From: Pontibacter aydingkolensis
GTDB taxonomy: Bacteria; Bacteroidota; Bacteroidia; Cytophagales; Hymenobacteraceae
Length of the DNA: 46,694 nucleotides
NCBI RefSeq assembly: GCF_019443125.1
Contig: NZ_JAHYXK010000025.1
Span: 1-46,694, forward strand
Reading direction: 5' to 3'
The notes under the pieces were generated by a model. The model was not told where the DNA came from and made no database searches. It worked only from the letters and a program-made list of their open reading frames with translations. Shown piece by piece: positions 1 through 8,529 of the stretch. The position numbers and the translations under genes were made by a program. Numbering within the stretch: position 1 is the stretch's first letter; each line of letters starts with the position of its first letter.

Positions 1-102
1 GGCTTCTTCCCCAGGAAGATCCATGCCGTCACAGCCGAAGGATTCATCCTAAAGCTAATCCTCTTTATCTTCGCCTACACGCTAGCTCAAGTAATTGAGT
101 AG
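1..102 (+). CDS. C-terminal fragment of a transposase (DDE type, IS982-like)
   Basis: An open frame runs in from the window edge and ends at TAG 100-102. It encodes 33 residues including FFPRKIHAVTAEGF and a hydrophobic end (LKLILFIFAYTLAQ). From memory, the pattern RKIHAVT..GF.LK..LF..A is the C-terminus of IS982-like DDE transposases of Bacteroidota; the family was not checked. The sequence just after the stop (CTCGCAACTTGAGTTAATTA, 103-122) could belong to the right terminal inverted repeat, but the left end lies outside the window. An insertion sequence beside a polysaccharide locus is a common arrangement. Confidence 0.5.
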   Translation, partial: GFFPRKIHAVTAEGFILKLILFIFAYTLAQVIE

Positions 103-322
103 CTCGCAACTTGAGTTAATTAGCATGTTTTAATACTTTTATACTTTAGTTACACTGTATCCTTTTGTAATACTAAAAAAATACTCTATTTTCGCGCATC
201 ATCCCAGTAACTCTATTCAGAGCATAATATTTAAATCCGGCATGCAACCCTTTTATGATGCAGAGGGTCTTATGTTAGTTAGATTAGAATGCTTTTAATA
301 GAGGTAATATTAAAGTAACACA
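103..322. other. AT-rich intergenic leader upstream of the sugar transferase
   Basis: This gap of 220 bp separates the transposase fragment from the sugar transferase. It is AT-rich and contains a candidate insertion-sequence end at about 103-122. No clear TAnnTTTG promoter was found on the plus strand, and no RNA gene was recognised. Confidence 0.4.
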
Positions 323-1804
323 ATGAACATTAGCGCCACCAAACTAAAGGAAACAAACTACGTAAGTAATCCACTTTATTTAAAGCTTATAACATTTTTA
401 GTGGATAAGAGAGTCTTGTCATTTGAAATAAATGATCGTAAGTATCTGCTATTTACGCTGGACTTGTCGTTAGTATTATTAGCTGCTTTCATTTATTGCC
501 TAGGTATAGAACCAGGGCTAAATTTAAGCCAGATGATAAAGCAATACTACACGTATTTTATCTCTATTACCCTCTTATGGAGTTTTTTCTCCTACGTTTT
601 TGACCTCTATAACCTGGAGAACATCAATAACTTTTATTCTACAGTAAAATATCTTTTTATAGCGGCTACACTTACTGTTATCAGTTATGTGTTTATACCC
701 TGGTTTACTCCACCATTGCCATCCCGATTACTTATCTTTCTATTTTACTTTAACCTATTAGCCTCACTCACCATCTGGAGGTATGCTTATTCCCGCTTGC
801 TGGACAGGCCTCTTTTCTTAAAGCGTATACTTATTGTGGGGTCAGGCTGGTCTAGCAATGCGCTAATTGATGTGTTCGCAAACGGTGATATTTTCAACTA
901 TCATCTGGGGTACAAAATTGTTGGGGTAATAGACGAGGATAATGCTAATACGCTATATAAGGGAGTGCGCATCATCAATGGTACATCAAACCTTGCCAAG
1001 CTGGCTAAACGATTGAAGATCGATGAAATTATTGTCGATGAATCAAGCCATAAAGAAAATAATGCGGAATCTTTGCGAGCATTAACTAATTGCCGCAAAA
1101 GAGGTATTGCTGTTACGGCGCTTCCTGATTTTTATGAAAATATAACAGGACGTGTGCTTGTACATAATACAGCCAGAGATTTTAGCTTAGCTTTTCCTTA
1201 CAACAGAAACCAGTTTAGAACTGCCTACTTGTTCTTTTCCAGAACATTGGATGTTATGTTTGGTATCGCTGGTGTAACAGTTTGTGCTTTCTTTATTCCG
1301 TTTGTTTATTTAGCCAACCTTATTGGCAGCAAAGGTCCGCTTTTCTATAGTCAGGAACGTGTTGGCCTTTACGGTAAAACATTTAAAATTACAAAGTTCC
1401 GCTCCATGGTGGTTGATGCAGAGAAAAACGGTGCTGCCTGGGCTCAAAAGAACGATAACCGAATCACAAAAGTAGGTAAGATTTTACGCAGGTCCAGGAT
1501 AGACGAATTGCCACAGGCCTGGAGCGTACTAAAGGGAGATATGAGCCTTATTGGACCAAGACCTGAGCGCCCTGTCTTCGTGGAGCAGTTAAAAAAAGAA
1601 ATTCCATTCTATGATACCCGTCATTTGGCTAAACCTGGCATTACAGGATGGGCACAAGCCATTTACAAGTATGGGTCTAACTCCGAAGATGCTTTGATGA
1701 AGGTGCAGTATGACCTGTATTACCTTAAGAACAGGTCTATTATGATGGACGTAAAGGTGCTGCTTAAAACGATAAGCGTTGTGGTTAGATTTAAAGGAAT
1801 GTAG
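323..1804 (+). CDS. Undecaprenyl-phosphate sugar phosphotransferase (WcaJ/CpsE-type)
   Basis: This 493-residue inner-membrane protein should start polysaccharide repeat-unit synthesis by moving a sugar-1-phosphate from a nucleotide sugar onto undecaprenyl phosphate. About four N-terminal membrane segments (residues 41-150) precede a Rossmann-like CoA-binding-type domain (IVGSGWSS near 171-178) and a fifth membrane segment (about 305-330). The C-terminal bacterial sugar transferase domain carries its usual motifs: KFRSM (358-362), RIDELPQ (392-398), GPRPERP (411-417) and KPGITGWAQ (437-445). Length and order fit the polyprenyl glycosylphosphotransferase family. The sugar specificity cannot be read from sequence. 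It is convergent with the minus-strand glycan genes and shares a terminator region with them. Confidence 0.93.
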   Translation: MNISATKLKETNYVSNPLYLKLITFLVDKRVLSFEINDRKYLLFTLDLSLVLLAAFIYCLGIEPGLNLSQMIKQYYTYFISITLLWSFFSYVFDLYNLENINNFYSTVKYLFIAATLTVISYVFIPWFTPPLPSRLLIFLFYFNLLASLTIWRYAYSRLLDRPLFLKRILIVGSGWSSNALIDVFANGDIFNYHLGYKIVGVIDEDNANTLYKGVRIINGTSNLAKLAKRLKIDEIIVDESSHKENNAESLRALTNCRKRGIAVTALPDFYENITGRVLVHNTARDFSLAFPYNRNQFRTAYLFFSRTLDVMFGIAGVTVCAFFIPFVYLANLIGSKGPLFYSQERVGLYGKTFKITKFRSMVVDAEKNGAAWAQKNDNRITKVGKILRRSRIDELPQAWSVLKGDMSLIGPRPERPVFVEQLKKEIPFYDTRHLAKPGITGWAQAIYKYGSNSEDALMKVQYDLYYLKNRSIMMDVKVLLKTISVVVRFKGM

Positions 1805-1826
1805 TTCTGATATTAGAAAATGAATG

Positions 1827-1870
1827 AGGGTTGGTCGCATTTTAATTGCTGCCAACCCTTTCTTGTTTTA
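1827..1870 (+). terminator. Terminator of the sugar transferase, overlapping the convergent gene's 3' end
   Basis: The arms AGGGTTGG (1827-1834) and CCAACCCT (1852-1859) form an 8-bp stem that can be extended inward, followed by a T-rich tract (TTTCTTGTTTT). The stem lies across the stop codon of the convergent O-antigen-ligase-like gene (1842-1844). Confidence 0.7.
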
Positions 1871-3167
1871 TGTATTTAGTGGTTATAAAGTACACTGAGT
1901 TGAACAGGGCAAAAAATACAATACCTTTATTTGACTGAAGTACAGACTCTGTGAGAAAGGACACTGACACGATGAGTATAAAAACAATATAGATGCTATC
2001 GCCTCTGCGCAAGGCCATAACCAAAGGGTAGAGCAGTAACAGAAGCAGCAGAGCAACACCTGTAATACCGAGCATAATGCCTGTCTGTAGATATTGGTTA
2101 TGGGGATTATAGCCTTGAAGGTCGCTTAATTCGTTGTTTATATACTCAACACTCATAGCTTCTTCTAAGTCTCCAGTTCCTACACCAATGGTTGGGTATT
2201 TTTCTAATACAGCAAGTGCTGTTTTCCAAAAAGCAATACGCATTGACATGCCCGTACCCGGATTATCAGTGCTGTGCGACTGGCCTAGCATTGTAAAATC
2301 GTTGACGAAACGATGTTTAACAACCGGAACATAATTGACTAGTACTGCAAGAGCAATCACAGAAGCAACACCAATCGGTAAGATTAATCTCCAGGAAAGC
2401 TGTTTTCGGAAAAATTTGAACAAATAGAAGCTAATAACAAGAACATAGAGTATAATAGCCACCCTTGACGCAAGAAGGAAAATTGCTACTGTAAAAAATA
2501 CTAATAGCATAAGGTGTAGAAATAAATGCTGTCGTTTTTTGTATTGCTGAAAATAAGAAACCTTCTCTATAAGTATGCTTATGCACATTAGCAGGTATAT
2601 AGCCATGTAGGTGGGATGTGTGCCAAGGGGCAGCAACAGTTCTGAATAGGTGATATATTCCCAGATACCGGATGCGCCACTATGCGTTGTACGAAATTGC
2701 TGGGTTGCCTCAAAGCCACCGTATACAGACGAAACCGGAGGAATTTCTGCCAGATAACGGTAAAAACCGTGGCCCAGACAAAAAAGTATAGCTGCAAAGC
2801 AAGATACCACAAACCAGGTATGTAGCCGTTCTCTTAAATGCTTATCCTCCCTAAGCAGCATGCTGCTGCCGATAATTAAAGGTAGTAAGATTAAAGAGAG
2901 TTTCTTTTCAAGGTCAAAGAGACCGCTATTTACATCTTGTGTATAAAGTAGGCCAATTATATGGAGCAGGTAAAAACAAATGAAAATTAATAGAAGGTAG
3001 TTCTTTTTAATTGCCTGCCATTTAAATCTCCATTTACCTTCCAGAATCCAGGCAAGCACGAGCAGGATGCTTACGATGCTGGTAAGCTTGGTAGAAAGCG
3101 GTGCCGCTGCAGCCAGTATCGCTATTCCTATACCAGCTATCAGGATTTTGTTTTTCTCACTTAACAT
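1842..3167 (-). CDS. O-antigen ligase / polymerase-like membrane protein (Wzy_C family)
   Basis: This is a polytopic inner-membrane protein of about 441 residues with some 11-12 hydrophobic segments and a large loop in its second half. The loop ends in the PHNQYLQTG stretch typical of O-antigen ligase (Wzy_C/WaaL) domains. It should polymerise repeat units or ligate glycan to an acceptor on the periplasmic side. The frame is open up to a TTG at 3176, but ATG 3167 gives a better start and overlaps the upstream glycosyltransferase by 11 nt, as expected for translational coupling. It is the last gene of the minus-strand polysaccharide run. Polymerase and ligase cannot be told apart by sequence alone. 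Confidence 0.85.
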   Translation of the reverse strand: MLSEKNKILIAGIGIAILAAAAPLSTKLTSIVSILLVLAWILEGKWRFKWQAIKKNYLLLIFICFYLLHIIGLLYTQDVNSGLFDLEKKLSLILLPLIIGSSMLLREDKHLRERLHTWFVVSCFAAILFCLGHGFYRYLAEIPPVSSVYGGFEATQQFRTTHSGASGIWEYITYSELLLPLGTHPTYMAIYLLMCISILIEKVSYFQQYKKRQHLFLHLMLLVFFTVAIFLLASRVAIILYVLVISFYLFKFFRKQLSWRLILPIGVASVIALAVLVNYVPVVKHRFVNDFTMLGQSHSTDNPGTGMSMRIAFWKTALAVLEKYPTIGVGTGDLEEAMSVEYINNELSDLQGYNPHNQYLQTGIMLGITGVALLLLLLLYPLVMALRRGDSIYIVFILIVSVSFLTESVLQSNKGIVFFALFNSVYFITTKYIKQERVGSN

Positions 3168-3987
3168 CGGCCTCAAGTTTCTCTAAAGCAGCTTCGTTTA
3201 TACTGTCTCTCTCCCGGTCAGAGAACCATCCCCACTTATTAAAATATATGATGTTGCCTTGAATGGCGTACCAAAGGAGTTTCAGGCTTTTATGGGATCC
3301 TTTCGCAAAATGGTGGTAAATCATAGCTTCAGGATAGAACTTTGTGTCATATTTCTGGTGTATCCGGCGCGATAAGTCAAGATCCTCTGAATACATAAAA
3401 ATTCGCTCATCAAACAAGCCAACCTCCTCTAAAATTGAGCACCTGAGAAACATAAAGCAACCTGATAGATACGGAACACTCATTTCATTTGTGTAATTCG
3501 TGAACCTGAGCTCAAAAATCTGGTTTCTTTTGTCCAATGCATCCTTATTCCCTTTCATAAAGCGCCTTAGAAAAAGGTCTTTGGGAGTTGGTAATAGCTT
3601 ACAGAGATATTGAATAGAGTTATCCGGATATAAAACTTTTGGCATTACCAGGCCAACTCCAGATTTCTGGTTCATGTACTGGTAAAGTTTTTCAATAGTA
3701 CCTTTGTTAAAGTATACATCTGGGTTTAGCACGATATGGTACTCTGACAGTTTCTGTGCCTGTCGGATTGCAATATTATGAGCAGCCCCAAAACCTAAGT
3801 TGGCATTGTTAAAGATATAAGTTACACGACTGTCAGAAGTTATGTCACACAGGGTATTCGCCGGTGAGTTATCTACCAGGATCAGGTGTATCTCTAACGA
3901 TGTATCAAGAAAGCTGTTAATGGCCTGCAGTAGAACCTCCCTGTTGTTGTTATAAGTTACAATGGAGGCTGTTATTTGATATTTCAA
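3157..3987 (-). CDS. Glycosyltransferase family 2 (rhamnosyltransferase-like)
   Basis: This 276-residue GT-A fold glycosyltransferase starts with the classic first strand ITASIVTYNN. It continues with VDNS (38-41), NLGFGAAHN (63-71) and LNPDV (87-91), the last serving as the DxD-like nucleotide-sugar and metal site. The arrangement with MYSEDLDLSRR downstream resembles rhamnosyltransferase-type GT2 enzymes that extend lipid-linked repeat units in the cytoplasm. The start codon is TTG (3985-3987): no in-frame ATG exists that would keep the conserved first strand. It begins 1 nt after the stop of the preceding gene and overlaps the following one by 11 nt. The sugar is unknown. Confidence 0.9.
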   Translation of the reverse strand: MKYQITASIVTYNNNREVLLQAINSFLDTSLEIHLILVDNSPANTLCDITSDSRVTYIFNNANLGFGAAHNIAIRQAQKLSEYHIVLNPDVYFNKGTIEKLYQYMNQKSGVGLVMPKVLYPDNSIQYLCKLLPTPKDLFLRRFMKGNKDALDKRNQIFELRFTNYTNEMSVPYLSGCFMFLRCSILEEVGLFDERIFMYSEDLDLSRRIHQKYDTKFYPEAMIYHHFAKGSHKSLKLLWYAIQGNIIYFNKWGWFSDRERDSINEAALEKLEADVK

Positions 3988-3988
3988 C

Positions 3989-5029
3989 TTATACTAACTG
4001 TTTATATAGGTTATAGTAATTAGAAGCCATCTCTTGTGCAGTATAGTTTAGCTTATACTTACAGAGGATATTTTCACTAAAACTTTTCCTGTTTGTAATC
4101 AGGTACTCGATTGCTTTCTGCATGGAGTCTATATCATCTAATTTGTAAAAGCTGACTTCGCTGGTACTGAAAGTCTCCTGGAACACTGGCAAATCAGATG
4201 CTAATGTAGGAATACCGTAAGCAGCAGCTTCTATCAAAGCCAATGGAAATCCTTCAGATCGCGAGGTCATGGTATAAATATCAAACAAACTGTAATAACG
4301 GTGACCCTCTTTTCTGTAACCTAAAAAAAGACATCTAGTTGTTACCTTTAGCTCGTGAGCTAACTTGAGCAGTTGCCTTTTAGCGGGCCCATCGCCTACT
4401 ATTAATAGCTTAAGATTGGGCATTCTGGCCAACAGTCGGATACTCTGATCAATTCCTTTTCTTTCTGTAAGCAAAGCTGATACACCCAGCAACATTGAAT
4501 CACCTTTAAATAGATTAATTCTTTTCAGGTCTTCGTCAGGAATGGTTGAGATAGCCTTGGTGTCAAGCTCTCTACCATTATAGATATATGTTAGCTTTTT
4601 ATTGCTATACAAATTTCTATAGTACTCCTGCATATGCAGAGATAACGCTACGAGCTTATCATGTTTGGACAGCAAGTGACTCCATATCTTGGTAAACAGG
4701 TATGATACAATACTATTGTGCGTATTTTTCAGGTCCATCTCCACATAACTGTGTAATGTACTAACACACTTTCCGGTAATTTTTTTTCTATTTAAATATA
4801 AGAAAGCATCAGGCCTAAGCATGTGTGAATGTACAATGTCAAATTCTGAAAAATTAACACTATTAAAAAGACTGATTTTGATGGTGGGACATTCAAAATC
4901 TACTTCTTCAATTGAATCAAAATAGAATACTGTTATATCGGCCTTGTCTTTCAGAAAAGTTACTAAGTCTTTAGCAACTAGTATTGGTCCTTTATTAGCA
5001 AGGGATGGTAGAATGTATGCGATTTTCAA
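3989..5029 (-). CDS. Glycosyltransferase family 4 (GT-B fold)
   Basis: This protein of 346 residues has an N-terminal acceptor domain starting MKIAYILPSLANKGP. The C-terminal donor-binding domain has LLTERKG (187-193), IVGDGP (210-215) and the retaining-enzyme motif EGFPLALIE, with glutamates 259 and 267 forming the EX7E pair. It should add one sugar to the lipid-linked repeat unit. The start is TTG at 5027-5029, lying 35 nt inside the 3' end of the upstream wzy-like gene, so translation is probably coupled. No ATG is available at this position. Confidence 0.9.
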   Translation of the reverse strand: MKIAYILPSLANKGPILVAKDLVTFLKDKADITVFYFDSIEEVDFECPTIKISLFNSVNFSEFDIVHSHMLRPDAFLYLNRKKITGKCVSTLHSYVEMDLKNTHNSIVSYLFTKIWSHLLSKHDKLVALSLHMQEYYRNLYSNKKLTYIYNGRELDTKAISTIPDEDLKRINLFKGDSMLLGVSALLTERKGIDQSIRLLARMPNLKLLIVGDGPAKRQLLKLAHELKVTTRCLFLGYRKEGHRYYSLFDIYTMTSRSEGFPLALIEAAAYGIPTLASDLPVFQETFSTSEVSFYKLDDIDSMQKAIEYLITNRKSFSENILCKYKLNYTAQEMASNYYNLYKQLV

Positions 5030-6182
5030 GTTGATAAGATTTGGAGTTATAGGCTAATAGTAATCCAATCAGGAAGAAGAAGTGGTACTCAGTAAGATTA
5101 AACAAAAACATACCAAACATCAAATATGCCAATACAAGCATGCCTAACCCTTTTTTGTTTAATTTATGCCAGATCACCATGAGAATTATTGTTAGCAAAA
5201 TAAAGCCCAAAAGTCCTAGTTCTGCTAATATGTAGATAAATAGATTATGAGGGAAAGGAGTATGTTCTCCACCTTTGAAGTAGTTATAGAAATATTGCTC
5301 GTATCCACTAAGTCCTTTACCTGTCAAAGGAGAATCCAGCCACATATTTAAGCCCATTCTTTGCAGCCCCAAGCGGCCTGACATACTTAAATCTTGATTC
5401 AGGCTAAGGCGGTCTATAAACATTTGACTCAAATCCAATGCATAAACCAAGCCTATTGTTACTACAAGGGTAGAGATCAGGATAATAAGCACAGATGGCT
5501 TTATCAGCTTAAAGCCCATAATGTAAAAGAGAATTAAAGAATTAATAAGAATTCCACTTCTGGATAATGAGATAATGGTGAGGAACAACAATAGGAACAA
5601 ATACTTCTTATCCAAAAATCTATAGGAAATAACCATTAACATGGATATAGTAAAGGCTACCATATTTTTGTCAGCATACAGGTAACTTACTTTCAAAGAA
5701 CTATAAAGTGCCCAAACGTTTACATATTCCCGCGTACTAAAATAATATAACGAGTATATAGTATCCAGGATGATGGAAACAACAGCTAAGTAAAAGAAGA
5801 ATTTTAATATGCGTAGTTGTAGTTCTGTATTAAGCCTGATAAAAAAAATATAACCAAGAATGCCTACTAAAAAAGACTTTAAGATGCGGGCATAATATTT
5901 TAGGAATATTACTTTATCAGGTACTTTAAATACCCCTATACCGACATAAAGTATTAATAACAGAATTATTGATAGCAGTGCTAAAGTTGAGATTCTAGCC
6001 TTTGCAGGATAGCGGTAAGTAAAAGCGATCAGTGTTCCTAAAAGTATAGAGATATCGGTTATCGCAATACCAAAAAATTTAGGGTTTTTAATAAATAGAG
6101 CACCAAAGCAAAGCAGAATCAATATAAAATAATTGCTGTTTAGCTTTAATGATCTGTTTCTAATATAAAAAGTTGATTCCAA
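4995..6182 (-). CDS. Wzy-type O-antigen polymerase / ligase-like membrane protein
   Basis: This 395-residue protein is very hydrophobic, with about 10-12 predicted membrane segments and a periplasmic loop containing LSMSGRLGLQ, LTGKGLSGYEQYF and PFPHNLFIY. The R...G pattern and the HN motif are typical of Wzy_C proteins. It is the second such gene in the locus, so one may be the polymerase and the other a ligase. The start is TTG (6180-6182), the third in a row. A TAnnTTTG element lies just upstream at 6206-6213. The enzyme would act on undecaprenyl-linked units after Wzx has flipped them. Confidence 0.8.
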   Translation of the reverse strand: MESTFYIRNRSLKLNSNYFILILLCFGALFIKNPKFFGIAITDISILLGTLIAFTYRYPAKARISTLALLSIILLLILYVGIGVFKVPDKVIFLKYYARILKSFLVGILGYIFFIRLNTELQLRILKFFFYLAVVSIILDTIYSLYYFSTREYVNVWALYSSLKVSYLYADKNMVAFTISMLMVISYRFLDKKYLFLLLFLTIISLSRSGILINSLILFYIMGFKLIKPSVLIILISTLVVTIGLVYALDLSQMFIDRLSLNQDLSMSGRLGLQRMGLNMWLDSPLTGKGLSGYEQYFYNYFKGGEHTPFPHNLFIYILAELGLLGFILLTIILMVIWHKLNKKGLGMLVLAYLMFGMFLFNLTEYHFFFLIGLLLAYNSKSYQLENRIHSTIPC

Positions 6183-6205
6183 AAGTTTTACATTAAACCA
6201 AAATA

Positions 6206-6213
6206 CAAAGATA
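6206..6213 (-). promoter_or_regulatory. Candidate -7 element (TATCTTTG) upstream of the wzy-like gene
   Basis: On the minus strand this reads TATCTTTG, a match to the Bacteroidota TAnnTTTG consensus. It sits about 24 nt before the TTG start at 6182. No good -33 TTTG was seen, so this is a tentative internal promoter. Confidence 0.35.
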
Positions 6214-6228
6214 AAGTATTTATGCGGC

Positions 6229-7071
6229 TTACAGTTTTCTCATAGGGGAAAAATACCTACGGTAAATTTTATTTATGAAAGATAAGGGCGAGTCTGCAAT
6301 AGTTTCAGAAGTATGCCTGCGTAGTACTTGCCAATAATATGTAAGCACATGGTTAAGGCTCTTTCCAAGAATCTCATCCTTTGCTTTTCTAACTTCAATA
6401 TAACTATTGACCCAATTACCTGATGCACCGCCAGAGCGCATATTAGCTATAGTTTTATCTACATGTATAAACGAAACGTTAGATTTGTACAGCCTTAAAA
6501 GAAGGTGATAATCCATTGCAAGTCTATAGTCAGTACTGAAGGCGCCAAATCTATTATAAGTCTCTATATCGATAAATACTGTAGGATGGTTAATAGTCAT
6601 TTCTATTGGAAGTAAGGCAGCGTTTGGCATTACATGCATCCCTTTACTACCGTCAGGGTTCCAGTACTGCATATTGCCATGGAGAACACATCCCGGCTTG
6701 TAATTTGCTACTACAGCTGCTATAGCATCTGGTTCGAGCCAATCATCTGCATTTAAAATGCCTACCAGTGTGCCGGTTGCCAACTCAATTCCTTTATTAA
6801 AAGCATCACTGATGCCTTTGTCTGGTTCACTTTTCCAGTATGCTATTTTATCTTCATACTTTCTGATGATTTCTAGAGTATTGTCCTTAGATCCTCCATC
6901 AACAATGATATATTCTATGTTGGTATAAGTCTGATTTAATACACTTAAAATAGTTTGCTCCAGAAACTGATCACCATTGTAAACAATCGTTACAACAGAT
7001 ACAAGAATCCTGTCTGTTAGCGTTTTATTTTCTTTATTTAAGCGGTAGCCTCCTTCGGGTGATTTATTCAT
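6229..7071 (-). CDS. Glycosyltransferase family 2
   Basis: This inverting GT-A enzyme has 280 residues with LVSVVTIVYNG (23-33), IVDGGSKDNT (56-65), SEPDKGISDAFNKG (81-94) and NADDW (107-111), the last being the DxD-type metal and nucleotide site. The pattern SEPDKGISDAFNKGI is common in GT2 enzymes of capsule and O-antigen clusters. The start is ATG 7071. The first 20 residues lie before the conserved first strand, so translation may begin slightly later. A possible -7 element lies at 7105-7112. The sugar is not predictable. Confidence 0.9.
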   Translation of the reverse strand: MNKSPEGGYRLNKENKTLTDRILVSVVTIVYNGDQFLEQTILSVLNQTYTNIEYIIVDGGSKDNTLEIIRKYEDKIAYWKSEPDKGISDAFNKGIELATGTLVGILNADDWLEPDAIAAVVANYKPGCVLHGNMQYWNPDGSKGMHVMPNAALLPIEMTINHPTVFIDIETYNRFGAFSTDYRLAMDYHLLLRLYKSNVSFIHVDKTIANMRSGGASGNWVNSYIEVRKAKDEILGKSLNHVLTYYWQVLRRHTSETIADSPLSFINKIYRRYFSPMRKL

Positions 7072-7104
7072 TAGTTACAAGTAGATAAAGCGAAAGTAGA
7101 TGTA

Positions 7105-7112
7105 CAAATTTA
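7105..7112 (-). promoter_or_regulatory. Candidate -7 element (TAAATTTG) in the 200-bp gap upstream of the GT2 gene
   Basis: The minus strand reads TAAATTTG, matching TAnnTTTG, about 34 nt before ATG 7071. The -33 region is not a good match. The 200-bp gap suggests a separate transcription unit here. Confidence 0.35.
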
Positions 7113-7271
7113 GGAAGATCGACTTAAATGGGGTAGAATGATTAAAGCTGACGTTGAAAGCTATTACCTTTAAGTTTGTCCTACCCAATTTAAATTAATT
7201 AGAAGTTAGATTAAGACTAGATAATCCAAATCTTGTGCTGACGTTACTTAGATCCGGTTAAATAAGCAAGA

Positions 7272-8525
7272 CTACGCCCTTTGTATAGATTCTGAAATTA
7301 TATCGTTGTAAAGCCTGATATAATCGTGTACTATGATCTTAGAATCAAAAGATTTTAGCACTTTCTGGCGTGCATTAAAGCTTAATTCAGAATAGTCAGG
7401 ATGAGATAATACCCAATCGATTCCTTTTGCTAGATCATTAGTATTGTAATTCGCTGCAAGATAGCCGTTGGATTGATGATCAACAATATCTAACAATCCT
7501 GTTGCTCCAAAGGCAACTACAGGTGTACCACAGCTTAGTGATTCAGACGCAGTTTGCCCAAAAGCCTCCTGTATACTAGGCACAACCATTACATCTGCTG
7601 CGCTGTAAAGAAGCTTTAGAGAAACATTATCATGTAAACTACCAATATAATTGGCCTTAAACTTAAAATCTGTTGGATTTTTGGGTTTACTGCTGCCGAA
7701 AATCAATAATTCTACATTATTGTTCTCTATTTTGTCTAGAGCTTCTATCAGTTGTTTAAAACCCTTGTTAACATCTTCCGTTCCGTTTTTTGCGCCAAAT
7801 AGAACTAGCTTTCTGTCAGATGGGAGGTTTAATATTCTCCTTGCATTACCTTTTTCAACAGGCGAAAAAGTATCTGTGTCAAGTGGAATAGGTAGCGTTA
7901 CTACTTTCCTGTTTTTGAATAATAAACTTTCAGAGGCGCATTTAGAGAGCCAGCGACTAGGGCCTGTAACAGTTAAATTTTTGATTTTGGAATAAGTCCT
8001 GCTCTTCCTGTCAAAAATGGCTTTACTTAAATCATTTTGTCTATCAGATCCTAAAACCGGACATGCACCACAACCCTGTATATACTTTTCGCAATCAAAT
8101 CTCACATGACAACCTCCTGTAAAGGCCCAACTATCATGCAAAGACCAAACTATTGGTGCTTTGATTTGCGCTATTTCTTCTATGCTCATCATACCGTTGG
8201 CAATCCAATGCAGATGAACTATATCGGGGCCTAATGCATTAATTCTTTCTGCTACACCACTAAATGGCACCCACGAAGGTGAAAATGGTAAGCTGGCAGA
8301 TGCATTATACTTTCTGGTTGGCAGCCTATCTAAAAATGGACGTAAAACAGCTGCAGCTTTTTGTAAATTAGTTTGAGGGCCTTGAATTGTAAAATCATCT
8401 CCAGACTTTGTTTGTACAAGCATTAAGCTATCTACATTTACCTCAAGTAGTGCTTGATGCAATCTAGAGGCAGCGCGAGCTGCGCCTCCCTGTGTATCTG
8501 AAGTGTTAACGTGTACTACTTTCAT
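7272..8525 (-). CDS. Glycosyltransferase family 4 with Cys-rich acceptor loop
   Basis: This 417-residue GT-B enzyme has an N-terminal HVNTSDTQGGAARAA motif, which is the usual glycine-rich acceptor-side loop. The stretch HDSWAFTGGCH followed by CEKYIQGCGACP is a cysteine-rich loop I recognise from one subgroup of bacterial GT4 enzymes. Its C-terminal half carries LVLFGAKNG, the EAFGQTASE donor-binding region (around 319-327) and GTPVVAFG. It starts at ATG 8525 and lies 4 nt after the stop of the upstream gene, so the two are cotranscribed. It should act in the cytoplasm on the lipid-linked glycan. Confidence 0.9.
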   Translation of the reverse strand: MKVVHVNTSDTQGGAARAASRLHQALLEVNVDSLMLVQTKSGDDFTIQGPQTNLQKAAAVLRPFLDRLPTRKYNASASLPFSPSWVPFSGVAERINALGPDIVHLHWIANGMMSIEEIAQIKAPIVWSLHDSWAFTGGCHVRFDCEKYIQGCGACPVLGSDRQNDLSKAIFDRKSRTYSKIKNLTVTGPSRWLSKCASESLLFKNRKVVTLPIPLDTDTFSPVEKGNARRILNLPSDRKLVLFGAKNGTEDVNKGFKQLIEALDKIENNNVELLIFGSSKPKNPTDFKFKANYIGSLHDNVSLKLLYSAADVMVVPSIQEAFGQTASESLSCGTPVVAFGATGLLDIVDHQSNGYLAANYNTNDLAKGIDWVLSHPDYSELSFNARQKVLKSFDSKIIVHDYIRLYNDIISESIQRA

Positions 8526-8529
8526 CTAC

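Noticed and set aside
3168..3176. TTG start extending the O-antigen-ligase-like gene by three codons
   Set aside because: ATG 3167 is three codons downstream, needs no rare start codon and still overlaps the upstream gene by 11 nt.
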